Shown: positions 7,594 to 12,730, counted from the stretch's first letter. The stretch: 14,686 bases of DNA from Patescibacteria group bacterium (GCA_007130415.1 SLSN01000061.1:1-14686); one strand, 5' to 3'. Notes: a model not told the origin generated them from the letters alone. Numbers and translations: made by a program.

Positions 7594-8186
7594 GTTCTGT
7601 TATAAAAAGTTAACAGTTCTCTCCTATTCTCAAGTTCTTCAATACGTTTTTTTAGATAAGTGGAAGTATTTGTGTTCTCGAAAGAATTTTTAAATTTTCT
7701 GACAACTTCAAGTTGCTTTTCTATTGCCTTTTTTTCACTTAAATAGGATTCATCTTCATTATCACTTGTAAGGTTTTCAATCCTTTTGGCTTCGTATATA
7801 AGTTCATCAAACATATCAACCTCATCCTTGTCCATCAACCTAGTTCCAAAACTTTTTTTTCGGGTTTTGATGAAAACAGTATTCTTTTCCAAACATTCAT
7901 AATCACTATCAATATCTTCACCATTCTTTTTAAGAATTGGGGTAAATACTACTTCATCAATATTTTGCAAAACAAAATCTTTTTCTTCTACATAATTCAA
8001 AATACTATCTAATTCCATTGGCATATTCTGAGTATCCACCTTAATACTTTTAAGCTGATTGTTTAATTCTAAAACCTCGTTTAGAAAAATTTCATTAGAA
8101 TTTAATTCAACAATATCTTCACAGTATTCGAGTTGTTTTTCATTATCGTATATACAATTTTCGAACTTTTCCTGAGAGAAAGACAT
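7590..8186 (-). CDS. hypothetical protein with C-terminal coiled coil (198 aa)
   Basis: I do not recognise this protein. It has 198 residues, is soluble and acidic, and lacks a signal peptide or membrane segment. The N-terminal half is rich in Asp, Glu, Asn and Leu (about 1-65). A middle part (about 78-115) looks more beta-like, with KKSFGTRLMDKDE. The last 60-70 residues are Lys/Glu-rich helix that could form a coiled coil. The ATG is 28 bases downstream of the 3' end of tRNA-Lys on the same strand, so the mRNA probably arises by processing of a tRNA-mRNA transcript. GAAG 10 bases before the start is a weak SD at best. It ends tail to tail with the heliorhodopsin gene, overlapping by 4 bases. 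Length and clean reading frame support a real gene; no function is proposed. Confidence 0.8.
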   Translation of the reverse strand: MSFSQEKFENCIYDNEKQLEYCEDIVELNSNEIFLNEVLELNNQLKSIKVDTQNMPMELDSILNYVEEKDFVLQNIDEVVFTPILKKNGEDIDSDYECLEKNTVFIKTRKKSFGTRLMDKDEVDMFDELIYEAKRIENLTSDNEDESYLSEKKAIEKQLEVVRKFKNSFENTNTSTYLKKRIEELENRRELLTFYNRT

Positions 8187-8214
8187 GAGAAACTTCTTTA
8201 AAATGATTTAAAAA

Positions 8215-8290
8215 TGGTGAGTCGCCTGGGACTCGAACCCAGCACCTACTGCTTAAAAGGCAGTTGCTCTACCAGATGAGCTAGCGACCC
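8215..8290 (-). tRNA. tRNA-Lys(TTT), CCA encoded
   Basis: A 76-base cloverleaf on the minus strand. The acceptor arm GGGTCGC pairs with GCGACTC (one G-T pair), then discriminator A and an encoded CCA at 8217-8215. The anticodon stem ACTGC/GCAGT encloses loop CTTTTAA, giving anticodon TTT. The T arm contains GGTTCGAGTCC. It is the only one of the four tRNA genes here with an encoded CCA. U34 of this tRNA is a standard MnmA substrate. A run of five T follows the 3' end, then the 198-residue gene. Confidence 0.97.
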
Positions 8291-8307
8291 TTAACAAATA
8301 CCTAGCG

Positions 8308-8313
8308 ATTATA
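8308..8313 (-). promoter_or_regulatory. -10 box of tRNA-Lys
   Basis: The minus strand reads TATAAT at 8313-8308, which predicts a start near 8301 and an 11-base leader before the tRNA 5' end at 8290. A second TATAAT lies at 8344-8339, just past the rnhB stop, and could be a tandem promoter. Neither has a clear -35 box. Confidence 0.6.
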
Positions 8314-8348
8314 CAAGAATTTCTATTTTAATGAAAGCATTATACTCA

Positions 8349-8957
8349 TTATTTGAAAAATTTGGCAACAGGTTTAAAACATTTTCTGTGAATTTTACAA
8401 GGACCAATTCTCTCCAAAGCCTCCATATGTAATTTAGTACCATAGCCCACGTGTTTTTCGAAACCGTAATTAGGGTATTCTAATGCATATTCTTTCATGA
8501 TATTGTCTCTTGTAACTTTTGCCAAAACTGAAGCTGCAGAAATTGAGTAGTGTAATGCATCGCCATCCTGAACTACTTTCATTGGGCACTCACCAAATTT
8601 CCGAATATTTCCATCCGTAATTAAATAGTCCATTTCCAAATCTTTCACAGCCATTTTCATGGCTTTTTGAATAGCCTCTGATATACCAAGTTCATCTATT
8701 TCAAAACTTTCTACAATACCAAGACCAAATGCAGAAGATACTTCCTTAATTTTTTCATAAAAAAACAACCTTTTTTTCTCCGTCATAGTCTTACTATCTC
8801 GAACACCATCTAGGAACTGATCTTCGTTTTCAATTACAACTGCACCTACAACAACAGGACCAGCCAAGGGACCTCTACCTACTTCATCAAGGCCACAAAC
8901 TTTCAAATATCCCTTTTCCCAAAGCTCTTTTTCTAAATCTAAGGTCGGTTTAATCAT
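8349..8957 (-). CDS. rnhB: ribonuclease HII
   Basis: RNase HII cuts the RNA strand of RNA-DNA hybrids and starts removal of single ribonucleotides from DNA. At 202 residues it is of normal length. The metal-binding carboxylates are visible: Asp24 and Glu25 in GLDEVGRGPLAGPVV, Asp115 in LITDGN, and Asp133 in QDGDALHYSISAASVLAKVTRD. The VRDSKTMTEKKR block (52-63) and the GYGTKLHMEAL C-terminal block are also typical. An in-frame TAG 9 bases upstream of the ATG excludes a nearby longer start. TAGG before the ATG is at most a weak SD. A TATAAT at 8989-8984 predicts a leader of about 20 bases. The gene is divergent from the thioredoxin-like gene and followed on the same strand by tRNA-Lys. Confidence 0.96.
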   Translation of the reverse strand: MIKPTLDLEKELWEKGYLKVCGLDEVGRGPLAGPVVVGAVVIENEDQFLDGVRDSKTMTEKKRLFFYEKIKEVSSAFGLGIVESFEIDELGISEAIQKAMKMAVKDLEMDYLITDGNIRKFGECPMKVVQDGDALHYSISAASVLAKVTRDNIMKEYALEYPNYGFEKHVGYGTKLHMEALERIGPCKIHRKCFKPVAKFFK

Positions 8958-8982
8958 AATTACCTATACATAAACATCATGA

Positions 8983-8993
8983 TATTATATACT
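8983..8993. promoter_or_regulatory. overlapping divergent -10 boxes between rnhB and the thioredoxin-like gene
   Basis: The minus strand carries TATAAT at 8989-8984 facing rnhB. The plus strand of the same bases carries TATTAT at 8983-8988, preceded by TGA (8980-8982), and TATACT at 8988-8993, both facing the gene at 9023. One short AT-rich core could therefore serve both directions across the 65-base spacer. Leaders would be about 20 bases for rnhB and 23-28 bases for the plus-strand gene. Confidence 0.5.
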
Positions 8994-9022
8994 TTGTATT
9001 AATATTTTTAAATCAAAAAAAC

Positions 9023-9553
9023 ATGAAATATCTAATAGCTTGTATTCTTTTTGTTGCAATATCATTAATGACACACACTTTGGCAAATGCCCAAGATGAA
9101 ATAATTCTTTTTCACAGTGATACTTGTCCTCACTGTACTGAAGTTCTAAAAGTTATTGAGGAAAATGAACTTAATGACGTTTTGGATATTAATATAATTG
9201 AAAGGGATGATGATGGTTTTAATGAAATTTTTAGAGAATCATTAGAAGATTGCGGTAGAGATCCTGACAGAGGCGGTTATCCAACACTCTATCATAACGG
9301 AGAATGCAGTGTTGGAAGGATAAGTGTTGTTAATACTCTTTTAGATTTGGCTGGTATTGAAATACCAGAAGAAGAAAAAAATGAAGAAATTGATGAAGAC
9401 GTAACTGTAGTTGAAGAAGAAATGAGACCTTTAGAAGAAGTAGAAGAATTTGAAAGAGAACCTAGACCAATTACACATATTTTAATGATGATTATTGGAC
9501 CAGCGTTATTAATAGCTTTGGGATATTATATGATCAAGAAGTTGAATTTATAA
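9023..9553 (+). CDS. exported, membrane-anchored thioredoxin/glutaredoxin-like protein (CPHC)
   Basis: A 176-residue protein with an N-terminal signal peptide (hydrophobic core about 4-18, likely cleavage after ANA at 21-23). A thioredoxin-fold domain of about 90 residues carries the active site CPHC at 35-38, the same dipeptide as DsbA, and a cis-proline at Pro87 in GGYPTLY. Two further cysteines, Cys77 and Cys95, could form a structural or second redox pair. An acidic linker (about 115-148) precedes one transmembrane helix (152-171) and a short basic tail, so the domain should face outward while anchored in the membrane. The likely role is thiol-disulfide exchange in secreted proteins; direction (oxidase or reductase) cannot be read. 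No DsbB- or VKOR-type partner is in the window. The gene has its own start region and no SD. Confidence 0.88.
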   Translation: MKYLIACILFVAISLMTHTLANAQDEIILFHSDTCPHCTEVLKVIEENELNDVLDINIIERDDDGFNEIFRESLEDCGRDPDRGGYPTLYHNGECSVGRISVVNTLLDLAGIEIPEEEKNEEIDEDVTVVEEEMRPLEEVEEFEREPRPITHILMMIIGPALLIALGYYMIKKLNL

Positions 9554-9627
9554 AAAAAAAGGCCTGAAGTGTACATATTTGGTTTGTTGATAAACACAAC
9601 ACAAATGTATGTTAATACACTCCAGGC
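9552..9627 (-). terminator. intrinsic terminator of the 71-residue membrane protein gene
   Basis: On the minus strand, after the stop at 9640, a long imperfect hairpin has outer stem GCCTG (9627-9623) with CAGGC (9566-9562), then AGTGTA (9621-9616) with TACACT (9573-9568), and further pairing around CATACATTTG with CAAATATG. A run of nine T follows (9560-9552). The loop is about 20 bases. The plus-strand gene ending at 9553 has its stop codon at the edge of this A-run, so the element is placed for the minus strand. Confidence 0.8.
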
Positions 9628-9629
9628 GG

Positions 9630-9914
9630 GAGAGCTGATTTAAATCATATCAAGGCTTTTAAAAACCCATACGAAGACCCAAACGAGAATCAAAAAAACT
9701 AAACAAGCAACAAAATTTTCAACCATTCTATCTGCAGGACTTGTTAAAAAGTATTCTTCTCCACCTATTTTGAAGATTTCTCTTGCTGTAAAAAGGAATA
9801 CTGCTCCTACAAACGACAATCCTACTGTTTTTAAAATAGCCAAAACGTTCTTCATAAATATTCATCTCCCTGTTTTTTAGTTTTTTCTCTCTTTAATTGT
9901 AAAGATCAACTCTC
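9630..9914 (-). repeat. inverted complementarity between the 5' leader and 3' end of the 71-residue gene
   Basis: GAGAGTTGATCTTTA at 9914-9900 begins at the predicted transcription start. TAAATCAGCTCTC at 9642-9630 includes the stop codon and lies just before the terminator hairpin. They pair over 10 contiguous positions (GAGAG, one G-U, then TGAT), and UUA can pair after a small bulge. In RNA this would join the two ends of the message. See the matching case at 11142-11478. Confidence 0.5.
9640..9855 (-). CDS. small two-helix membrane protein (71 aa)
   Basis: I do not recognise this family. The 71 residues form two hydrophobic helices (about 7-25 and 48-67) joined by a polar segment holding ARE, Lys and GGEEY residues. 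There is no catalytic motif. The gene is a self-contained unit: a promoter with TTGTAA, a 17-base spacer and TATAAT; a leader of about 57 bases; a good SD (AGGGAG) before the ATG; and a strong terminator. A real SD is rare in this window, which supports both the start and regulated or high expression. It faces the thioredoxin-like gene tail to tail. Its promoter, leader and terminator plan matches that of the dockerin gene at 11160-11435. Confidence 0.82.
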   Translation of the reverse strand: MKNVLAILKTVGLSFVGAVFLFTAREIFKIGGEEYFLTSPADRMVENFVACLVFLILVWVFVWVFKSLDMI

Positions 9915-9948
9915 AGTACATTATACTAAATTTCAATAAAGTTTACAA
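9856..9948 (-). promoter_or_regulatory. promoter, leader and SD of the 71-residue gene
   Basis: On the minus strand, TTGTAA (9948-9943), a 17-base spacer and TATAAT (9925-9920) predict a start near 9913. The leader opens with GAGAGTTGATCTTTA, passes through purine-rich runs, and has AGGGAGA about 10 bases before the ATG at 9855. The shared elements GAG..TGATCTTTA and AGGGAGA recur in the leader of the dockerin gene. Confidence 0.72.
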
Positions 9949-10023
9949 CACTATGGGCTTTGATTAAAAACAAGATAAGGTGTAAGATGTGTATATATAA
10001 ATAAATTTTAATAAAAAAATTTT

Positions 10024-10389
10024 ATGTCAAAAGAATCAGATTCTTTTATCAAAGGATTGGCTATTGGTGCCATTGCTGGAGCTGTAGCTGGTGTTCTTTT
10101 CGCTCCAAAAGCTGGAGCTGAAACAAGAAAAGATATCCAAGAATTAGCTGAAAATGTCAGAGACAAAGCAGTTGATACTTATTCTGAAGCTAGAAAAAAA
10201 GTAGAGAAAAAAGTTAAATCTATGAAAGCATTGGGTGAGAAGATAGATGAGAAAAAATACTCTGCTATAGTTAACGAAATAGTTGATGAATACAAAAGCA
10301 AGGATATCCTTTCATCGGACTCAGCTAAAAAATTAGGATCACAGCTTAAGAAAGATTGGACTACTGTTAAAAAAGCCGTTACTTCTTAG
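10024..10389 (+). CDS. YtxH domain-containing protein
   Basis: A 121-residue protein of the YtxH type. A glycine- and alanine-rich helix (about 9-27, GLAIGAIAGAVAGVLFAPK) is followed by the family hallmark FAPKAGAETR (26-35) and then a charged Lys/Glu-rich helical tail to about residue 120. Members are small membrane-associated proteins linked to general stress in Firmicutes and common in many bacteria; the biochemical role is not established. The start follows an A/T run with no SD. Possible -10 boxes are TTTAAT (10007-10012) and the TATATA region near 9992-9998, neither convincing. The stop is TAG at 10387-10389 and tRNA-Gly begins 18 bases later, so the two may share a transcript. Confidence 0.87.
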   Translation: MSKESDSFIKGLAIGAIAGAVAGVLFAPKAGAETRKDIQELAENVRDKAVDTYSEARKKVEKKVKSMKALGEKIDEKKYSAIVNEIVDEYKSKDILSSDSAKKLGSQLKKDWTTVKKAVTS

Positions 10390-10396
10390 TTTTACT

Positions 10397-10416
10397 TACT
10401 TTCACTTGCGAAAGTA
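10397..10416 (+). other. hairpin overlapping the 5' end of tRNA-Gly
   Basis: TACTTTC (10397-10403) is a perfect 7-base inverted match to GAAAGTA (10410-10416) with a 6-base loop. The right arm is part of the tRNA acceptor strand (GCGAAAG, 10408-10414), so this fold competes with the acceptor stem in a precursor read from the YtxH gene. Confidence 0.5.
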
Positions 10417-10481
10417 GTTCAGTTGGCTAGAACGTCTGCTTCCCAAGCAGAAGGTCGCGGGTTCGAATCCCGTCTTTCGCT
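10408..10481 (+). tRNA. tRNA-Gly(CCC)
   Basis: A 74-base cloverleaf. Acceptor GCGAAAG pairs with CTTTCGC, discriminator T, no encoded CCA. Anticodon stem TCTGC/GCAGA encloses loop TTCCCAA, giving anticodon CCC. The T arm contains GGTTCGAATCC. Anticodon CCC reads only GGG, a rare codon in so AT-rich a genome. The convergent gene ends at 10499. Confidence 0.96.
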
Positions 10482-10498
10482 TTTTAACAATCATGTTT

Positions 10499-11029
10499 TT
10501 ATTTAAAAGAAACAGCGACTTCTTCTAAAGATTTATAAAAAGTTAGTAAGTCTTCGTAGTTCTCTTCTTCAGAGATTTTTTCATAAAACATTTGCATTTG
10601 CCTACCATGAGGTAGAGTATTGTGTTGCAAAAACTTTTGTTTATACCGAATCAACCAATCCCTAGAACCAGACTTTCTATTAACCTCTGCAGAATACACT
10701 TCACAATATTCACTACCTTCTTTCTCAATGTATTCCACTTTTTCAAAAAGACAAATCCTACTATTAAAGGTTCCGTTTTTTCTCGAAATAAAATCTTCTT
10801 TTGTAATTTTTAACGGATGACCATTAAGCACCCCTTCTACTGAATACATATTCAACTTTTCAGATTCACCATCAGAAAATTCCTCTTCTGATTTTAAAAG
10901 GTAATCTCCCTCTTTTGTTTCTATACCTCGATTTAAAAACAACCCGTTTATACCTTCATCCATCTTGTTCAACTCCTGCTCTGTTATAGATTCTAAAGTC
11001 TCTTTATGTAAGTCTTTTTCTTTTTCCAT
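10499..11029 (-). CDS. hypothetical protein (176 aa)
   Basis: I do not recognise this protein. The 176 residues are soluble, rich in Glu, Lys and Ser, without a signal peptide or membrane segment. The first 60 residues are charged and probably partly helical. Residues about 60-130 alternate hydrophobic and polar residues as in a beta-rich domain, with VEGVLNGHPLKITKEDF and SRDWLIRYKQKFL. The end is helical again. It has the best classical promoter of the window, TTGACA, a 17-base spacer and TATCAT, giving a leader of about 23 bases without a recognisable SD. It lies downstream of the dockerin gene on the same strand, beyond that gene's terminator, and converges on tRNA-Gly. Promoter, length and clean frame support a real gene. 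Confidence 0.8.
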   Translation of the reverse strand: MEKEKDLHKETLESITEQELNKMDEGINGLFLNRGIETKEGDYLLKSEEEFSDGESEKLNMYSVEGVLNGHPLKITKEDFISRKNGTFNSRICLFEKVEYIEKEGSEYCEVYSAEVNRKSGSRDWLIRYKQKFLQHNTLPHGRQMQMFYEKISEEENYEDLLTFYKSLEEVAVSFK

Positions 11030-11058
11030 AACAAGTAGTAAAAATCAAATTAGGCGTG

Positions 11059-11087
11059 ATGATACTATTAGTTTTAAAGCATGTCAA
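11059..11087 (-). promoter_or_regulatory. classical -35/-10 promoter of the 176-residue gene
   Basis: On the minus strand, a perfect TTGACA (11087-11082), a 17-base spacer and TATCAT (11064-11059) predict a start near 11052. The -35 box lies only two bases past the T-run of the upstream dockerin terminator, so one gene's end is packed against the next gene's start. Confidence 0.75.
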
Positions 11088-11089
11088 TA

Positions 11090-11139
11090 AAAAGCCCGGT
11101 GTGTAGTTTATATTTTAATAAATTTACCACAACACCGGG
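11090..11139 (-). terminator. intrinsic terminator of the dockerin gene
   Basis: A perfect 8-base stem CCCGGTGT (11139-11132) with ACACCGGG (11102-11095), plus inner pairing of GTA with TAC and TTTA with TAAA, is followed on the minus strand by a T-run (11093-11089). It is the most GC-rich spot of the neighbourhood and lies about 20 bases past the dockerin stop. Confidence 0.85.
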
Positions 11140-11141
11140 TT

Positions 11142-11478
11142 GAGTGATCTTTTCTTAGTTTAAAATTCGGGATCTTCTATTTGCAGTATTAGAACTTTAA
11201 TGATGAACACTAAGTCTATGATGTTCACAACTCCGTCCATATTCGTGTCTGCTCTGGCAAATTCCTCATCTGTTAACTCCGTAATACCTAGAATGTGTTG
11301 CTTAACAAGCACTACATCGTTTACATCAACAACACCATCGAGATTCACATCACCTCGGTCAACATATGCAGCATAAGCAGGATTTCCAACAACAAAAATC
11401 ATTGAAAAAATAATAATCAAAATTATTTTCTTCATAATTTTTTCTCCCTTCTATTTTTTTATTTTTTAAAGATCACTC
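11142..11478 (-). repeat. 11-base inverted repeat joining leader and 3' UTR of the dockerin gene
   Basis: GAGTGATCTTT at 11478-11468 (minus) is perfectly complementary to AAAGATCACTC at 11152-11142 (minus), so the same 11-mer appears on the plus strand at 11142-11152. The left copy sits between the stop codon and the terminator. The right copy begins exactly at the predicted transcription start. The match can extend by two or three more pairs across one bulged base. Confidence 0.7.
11160..11435 (-). CDS. secreted stand-alone type I dockerin
   Basis: A 91-residue protein: a signal peptide (about 1-22, ending AYA) followed by a complete dockerin module and nothing else. Two EF-hand-like calcium loops are clear: DVNLDGVVDVND (29-40) with Asp29, Asn31, Asp33, Asp37 and Asp40, then helix VVLVKQHILG; and DTNMDGVVNIID (63-74) with Asp63, Asn65, Asp67, Asn71 and Asp74, then helix LVFIIKVLI. 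Dockerins bind cohesin modules and usually anchor enzymes to scaffolds; here there is no enzyme domain. Cohesin binding or cell-surface display is inferred. The start is supported by an excellent SD (AGGGAG, 8 bases before ATG). The gene is an isolated unit with its own extended -10 promoter and strong terminator. Confidence 0.93.
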   Translation of the reverse strand: MKKIILIIIFSMIFVVGNPAYAAYVDRGDVNLDGVVDVNDVVLVKQHILGITELTDEEFARADTNMDGVVNIIDLVFIIKVLILQIEDPEF

Positions 11479-11493
11479 ACCATCATTATATCA
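11436..11493 (-). promoter_or_regulatory. extended -10 promoter, leader and SD of the dockerin gene
   Basis: On the minus strand, TGATATAAT (11493-11485) predicts a start at 11478. The leader of about 43 bases opens with GAGTGATCTTTA, runs through A-rich sequence, and has AGGGAGA with 8 bases between GGGAG and the ATG. The 5' box and the SD match those of the 71-residue gene. Confidence 0.78.
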
Positions 11494-11523
11494 ATTTTTT
11501 AAGAAATAATAAATACTATCGGT

Positions 11524-11553
11524 CTTACAGGTGTGTTACGCATCTGTTATACT
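11524..11553 (+). promoter_or_regulatory. promoter of tRNA-Thr
   Basis: TGTTATACT (TG at 11545-11546, TATACT at 11548-11553) is an extended -10. A weak CTTACA (11524-11529) lies 18 bases upstream. The predicted start at 11560 is one base before the tRNA, so the precursor has almost no 5' leader. Confidence 0.6.
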
Positions 11554-11560
11554 TCAACAT

Positions 11561-11634
11561 GCTGGTGTAGCTCAGTTGGCTAGAGCAATTCTTTCGTAAA
11601 GAATAGGTCAGTGGTTCAAATCCACTCACCAGCT
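11561..11634 (+). tRNA. tRNA-Thr(CGT)
   Basis: A 74-base cloverleaf. Acceptor GCTGGTG pairs with CACCAGC, discriminator T, no encoded CCA. Anticodon stem ATTCT/AGAAT encloses loop TTCGTAA, giving anticodon CGT, which reads ACG. The T arm contains GGTTCAAATCC. A protein gene starts 12 bases past the 3' end with no terminator between. Confidence 0.96.
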
Positions 11635-11646
11635 TTTAATTAATAA

Positions 11647-12711
11647 ATGAAGGTTTTTATGTACTCTCCAAATATAACGCTAACAAATTTGATGATGAAA
11701 TACATTGTTACTTTTGAAATAAACAATGAGAGGATTAAAAATATACCCCTACCCTACAAAGAAAAAAAACAACTGTATGAGAGAGTTCACGCTGAAGATA
11801 TTAATGCTCTTGCAGAAATCATCAACTTACCCATCGGCTATTCAAAAGCCCTTGATATCCAAAGAGGCAAAATAGATGTTTCTAAGGGTGCAAAATACAA
11901 AATTTTAACAAATTACAGAAGCACACAAGACTTCATAAACTCATATAAATCAACATCATTTGTTCCCATATCTTCTGAACTGATGGCTCATCTAAATAAT
12001 CTACTTTTAAAAAATATCCTTGATTCATGGGAGACTGGGAAATTTAGGAAATTTTCTGAAATGCCTAATGAAATACACGATCAATGGTACAAATACAGAG
12101 ACTATTACCCAAAAAGAAATACAGAAAAGTATTTTAATGAGCTTTCAGAATGGATATATTCTGGTAAAGATAATTACCATAAATTGATACAATGTGCCCT
12201 TTTGATTTATGAGTTCATAGATAATGCCCCTATGTACGCTGGTAGCCAAATAACTTCGATGTTAACAGCGACATGTGTTTTAAAGGATTTCGGATATAAT
12301 CATAATAATACTTTGTGTTTTGCCAAAGCACTAAAACCCATCTACAAAGAAATCCCAGAAATTTTTAAAATGTCAAAAAAGAATAAAGATCAAACCCTTT
12401 TTACTGAGGCTCTTCTTTACGCATTATCTCTGGAATCTATACAATTAAAACAACTTTACGAATCTGCTTACAACAAAACCATAAAGAAAAAAGCCGATTC
12501 TGAAGAAAATTTGAATGATAGGCAATTAAAGATTCTTAAATATCTTGAAGAAAATAAAAGAATTAACAGAACAGAGTATACAAACTTAATGGGAGTGTCT
12601 TTTATGACTTCATATAGAGATTTGACAGAACTTTTACAAGCAGGGTATCTAGAGAAAAAAGGCAAAAACAAAAAAACATACTACATTCTTAAAGAAAAGG
12701 GAGACAATTAA
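11647..12711 (+). CDS. degenerate Fic-fold protein with C-terminal winged helix
   Basis: A 354-residue protein resembling Fic-family proteins with a C-terminal DNA-binding domain. The helical core (about 108-235) follows the Fic pattern: ISSELMAHLNNLLL, GKFR (131-134), YYPKRNTEKYFNELSEWI, then LIYEF (186-190) and the loop where active enzymes have HPFxxGNGR. Here that loop reads APMYAGSQI (194-202): the catalytic His is Ala194, the Asn is Ser200 and the final Arg is Ile202, so AMP transfer is not expected. TATCVLKDFGY after it matches the following helix. Residues about 288-350 form a DeoR-like winged helix (LNDRQLKILKYL, then NRTEYTNLMGVSFMTSYRDL). A transcription-regulator role is inferred. 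The gene follows tRNA-Thr by 12 bases without SD. Met5 (11659) and Met16/17 are alternative starts. Confidence 0.7.
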   Translation: MKVFMYSPNITLTNLMMKYIVTFEINNERIKNIPLPYKEKKQLYERVHAEDINALAEIINLPIGYSKALDIQRGKIDVSKGAKYKILTNYRSTQDFINSYKSTSFVPISSELMAHLNNLLLKNILDSWETGKFRKFSEMPNEIHDQWYKYRDYYPKRNTEKYFNELSEWIYSGKDNYHKLIQCALLIYEFIDNAPMYAGSQITSMLTATCVLKDFGYNHNNTLCFAKALKPIYKEIPEIFKMSKKNKDQTLFTEALLYALSLESIQLKQLYESAYNKTIKKKADSEENLNDRQLKILKYLEENKRINRTEYTNLMGVSFMTSYRDLTELLQAGYLEKKGKNKKTYYILKEKGDN

Positions 12712-12721
12712 ACTAATTCAG

Positions 12722-12730
12722 TGATATAAT
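12722..12730 (+). promoter_or_regulatory. extended -10 promoter of gatB, predicted leaderless
   Basis: TGATATAAT (12722-12730) ends 8 bases before the ATG at 12739, predicting a start at 12737-12739. The TAA within the box (12727-12729) is in frame with gatB and excludes a longer start. GAGACA at 12701-12706 is a weak -35 candidate with an 18-base spacer. There is no SD. Confidence 0.75.

Noticed and set aside
9552..9627. The hairpin after the thioredoxin-like gene as that gene's own terminator
   Set aside because: On the plus strand the A-run comes before the stem and no T-run follows. The T-run is on the minus strand, so it serves the 71-residue gene.
10620..10820. Two plus-strand open frames opposite the 176-residue gene
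   Set aside because: They are short and overlap each other in different frames without SD sites. The minus frame has a consensus promoter.
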